From an uncultured Bacteroidota bacterium (GTDB taxonomy: Bacteria; Bacteroidota; Bacteroidia; Chitinophagales; Chitinophagaceae): DNA of 6,990 nt. This document shows, one piece after another, positions 6,685-6,990 of the stretch. The position numbers and the translations under genes were made by a program. How positions within the stretch are numbered: position 1 is the first letter of the stretch; each line of letters opens with the position of its first letter. The stretch lies in the NCBI GenBank assembly GCA_903906615.1, contig CAIVKT010000270.1, positions 1 to 6,990 on the forward strand, read 5' to 3'. The notes beneath the pieces are model-generated. The model was not told the origin of the DNA and searched no databases. It saw nothing but the letters and a program-made list of their open reading frames with translations.

Positions 6685-6990
6685 TTACTGTAACAATATC
6701 GCCAGGTTGTTGCTGTTGAGCGGCTTGTTCAGGAATTGTTTTACAGTAGAATAATTGTGTACCCTGTTCAGGTCATTCTCATTGATAGATGAGGAGATGA
6801 TGTAGATGGTGTAATTGCTGGTGATGAAGCCAGGCAGTTTTTCAAATGCCTCTACAAATTCAAAACCATTCATCACCGGCATCTGTATATCCACCAATAT
6901 GATGGTGTGCGAATGCTCATCCGGCTGCTTATTTGCGGCTATATACACAAGTGCATCCTTGGCCTGCTGAAACGATGTTATTGACTCACT
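6685..6990 (-). CDS. CheY-like response regulator receiver protein, C-terminal part (5' end outside the window)
   Basis: The frame is open to the right edge and gives 101 visible residues; a GTG inside the frame at 6948 is not a likely start, because the upstream residues (SFQQAKDALVYI) fit the second helix region of a receiver. Phosphoacceptor Asp34 (fragment numbering) lies in ILVDIQMPVMNGFEF, the switch Ser66/Ser67 in YIISSS, and the conserved Lys89 in FLNKPL. The protein ends 12 residues after that lysine with TAA at 6685, so it has no DNA-binding output domain. It should act by protein contact, as CheY-type single-domain regulators do, after phosphorylation by a histidine kinase not seen here. 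The acidic pair and first strand are outside the window, and an N-terminal domain such as a histidine kinase (hybrid kinase) cannot be excluded. Confidence 0.88.
   Translation of the reverse strand, partial: SESITSFQQAKDALVYIAANKQPDEHSHTIILVDIQMPVMNGFEFVEAFEKLPGFITSNYTIYIISSSINENDLNRVHNYSTVKQFLNKPLNSNNLAILLQ

Overview
The window looks like a chromosomal segment of a Bacteroidota (Bacteroidetes) bacterium, most likely from the Chitinophagaceae/Sphingobacteriia side. Three things suggest this: a large secreted, Ig/PKD-rich protein with a Sec signal peptide, starts without clear Shine-Dalgarno sequences, and the style of the HMG-CoA lyase and PanB homologues. This taxonomic call is inference from protein style, not from a marker gene. 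I see no rRNA, tRNA, CRISPR, insertion sequence or phage gene.

Left part (1-1400, minus strand): the first 466 codons of a large exported modular protein. It has a signal peptide, a galactose-binding-like jelly-roll module, an Ig/PKD-like module and a carbohydrate-binding-like module, and it runs off the left edge. A 313-bp A+T-rich divergent spacer (1401-1713) separates it from the next gene.

Middle (1714-4128, plus strand): the most unusual locus. One continuous frame encodes a UDP-sulfoquinovose synthase (SQD1)-like short-chain dehydrogenase fused to a class V PLP-dependent aminotransferase/desulfurase-like domain, about 804 codons in total. It is broken by a single in-frame TAA at 1987-1989. 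Both sides of the stop, including the untranslated codons before the next ATG at 2041, still read as SQD1-family protein with no frame change. This is therefore a point nonsense mutation, a sequence error or a readthrough site rather than two independent genes. A strong hairpin at 4143-4181 separates it from the convergent genes that follow.

Right part (4159-6990, all minus strand): read in transcription order from the right edge, these are a CheY-like receiver protein (cut by the window edge), a small hairpin plus T-run, a hydroxymethylglutaryl-CoA lyase homologue, panB (first step of pantothenate/CoA synthesis) and a YggS/PLPBP-family pyridoxal-phosphate homeostasis protein. panB and yggS lie only 23 bp apart and probably form an operon. 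This links CoA precursor synthesis to a protein whose loss in E. coli is known to disturb keto-acid and CoA-related metabolism. The HMG-CoA lyase homologue may join the same transcript and adds a second CoA-related step.
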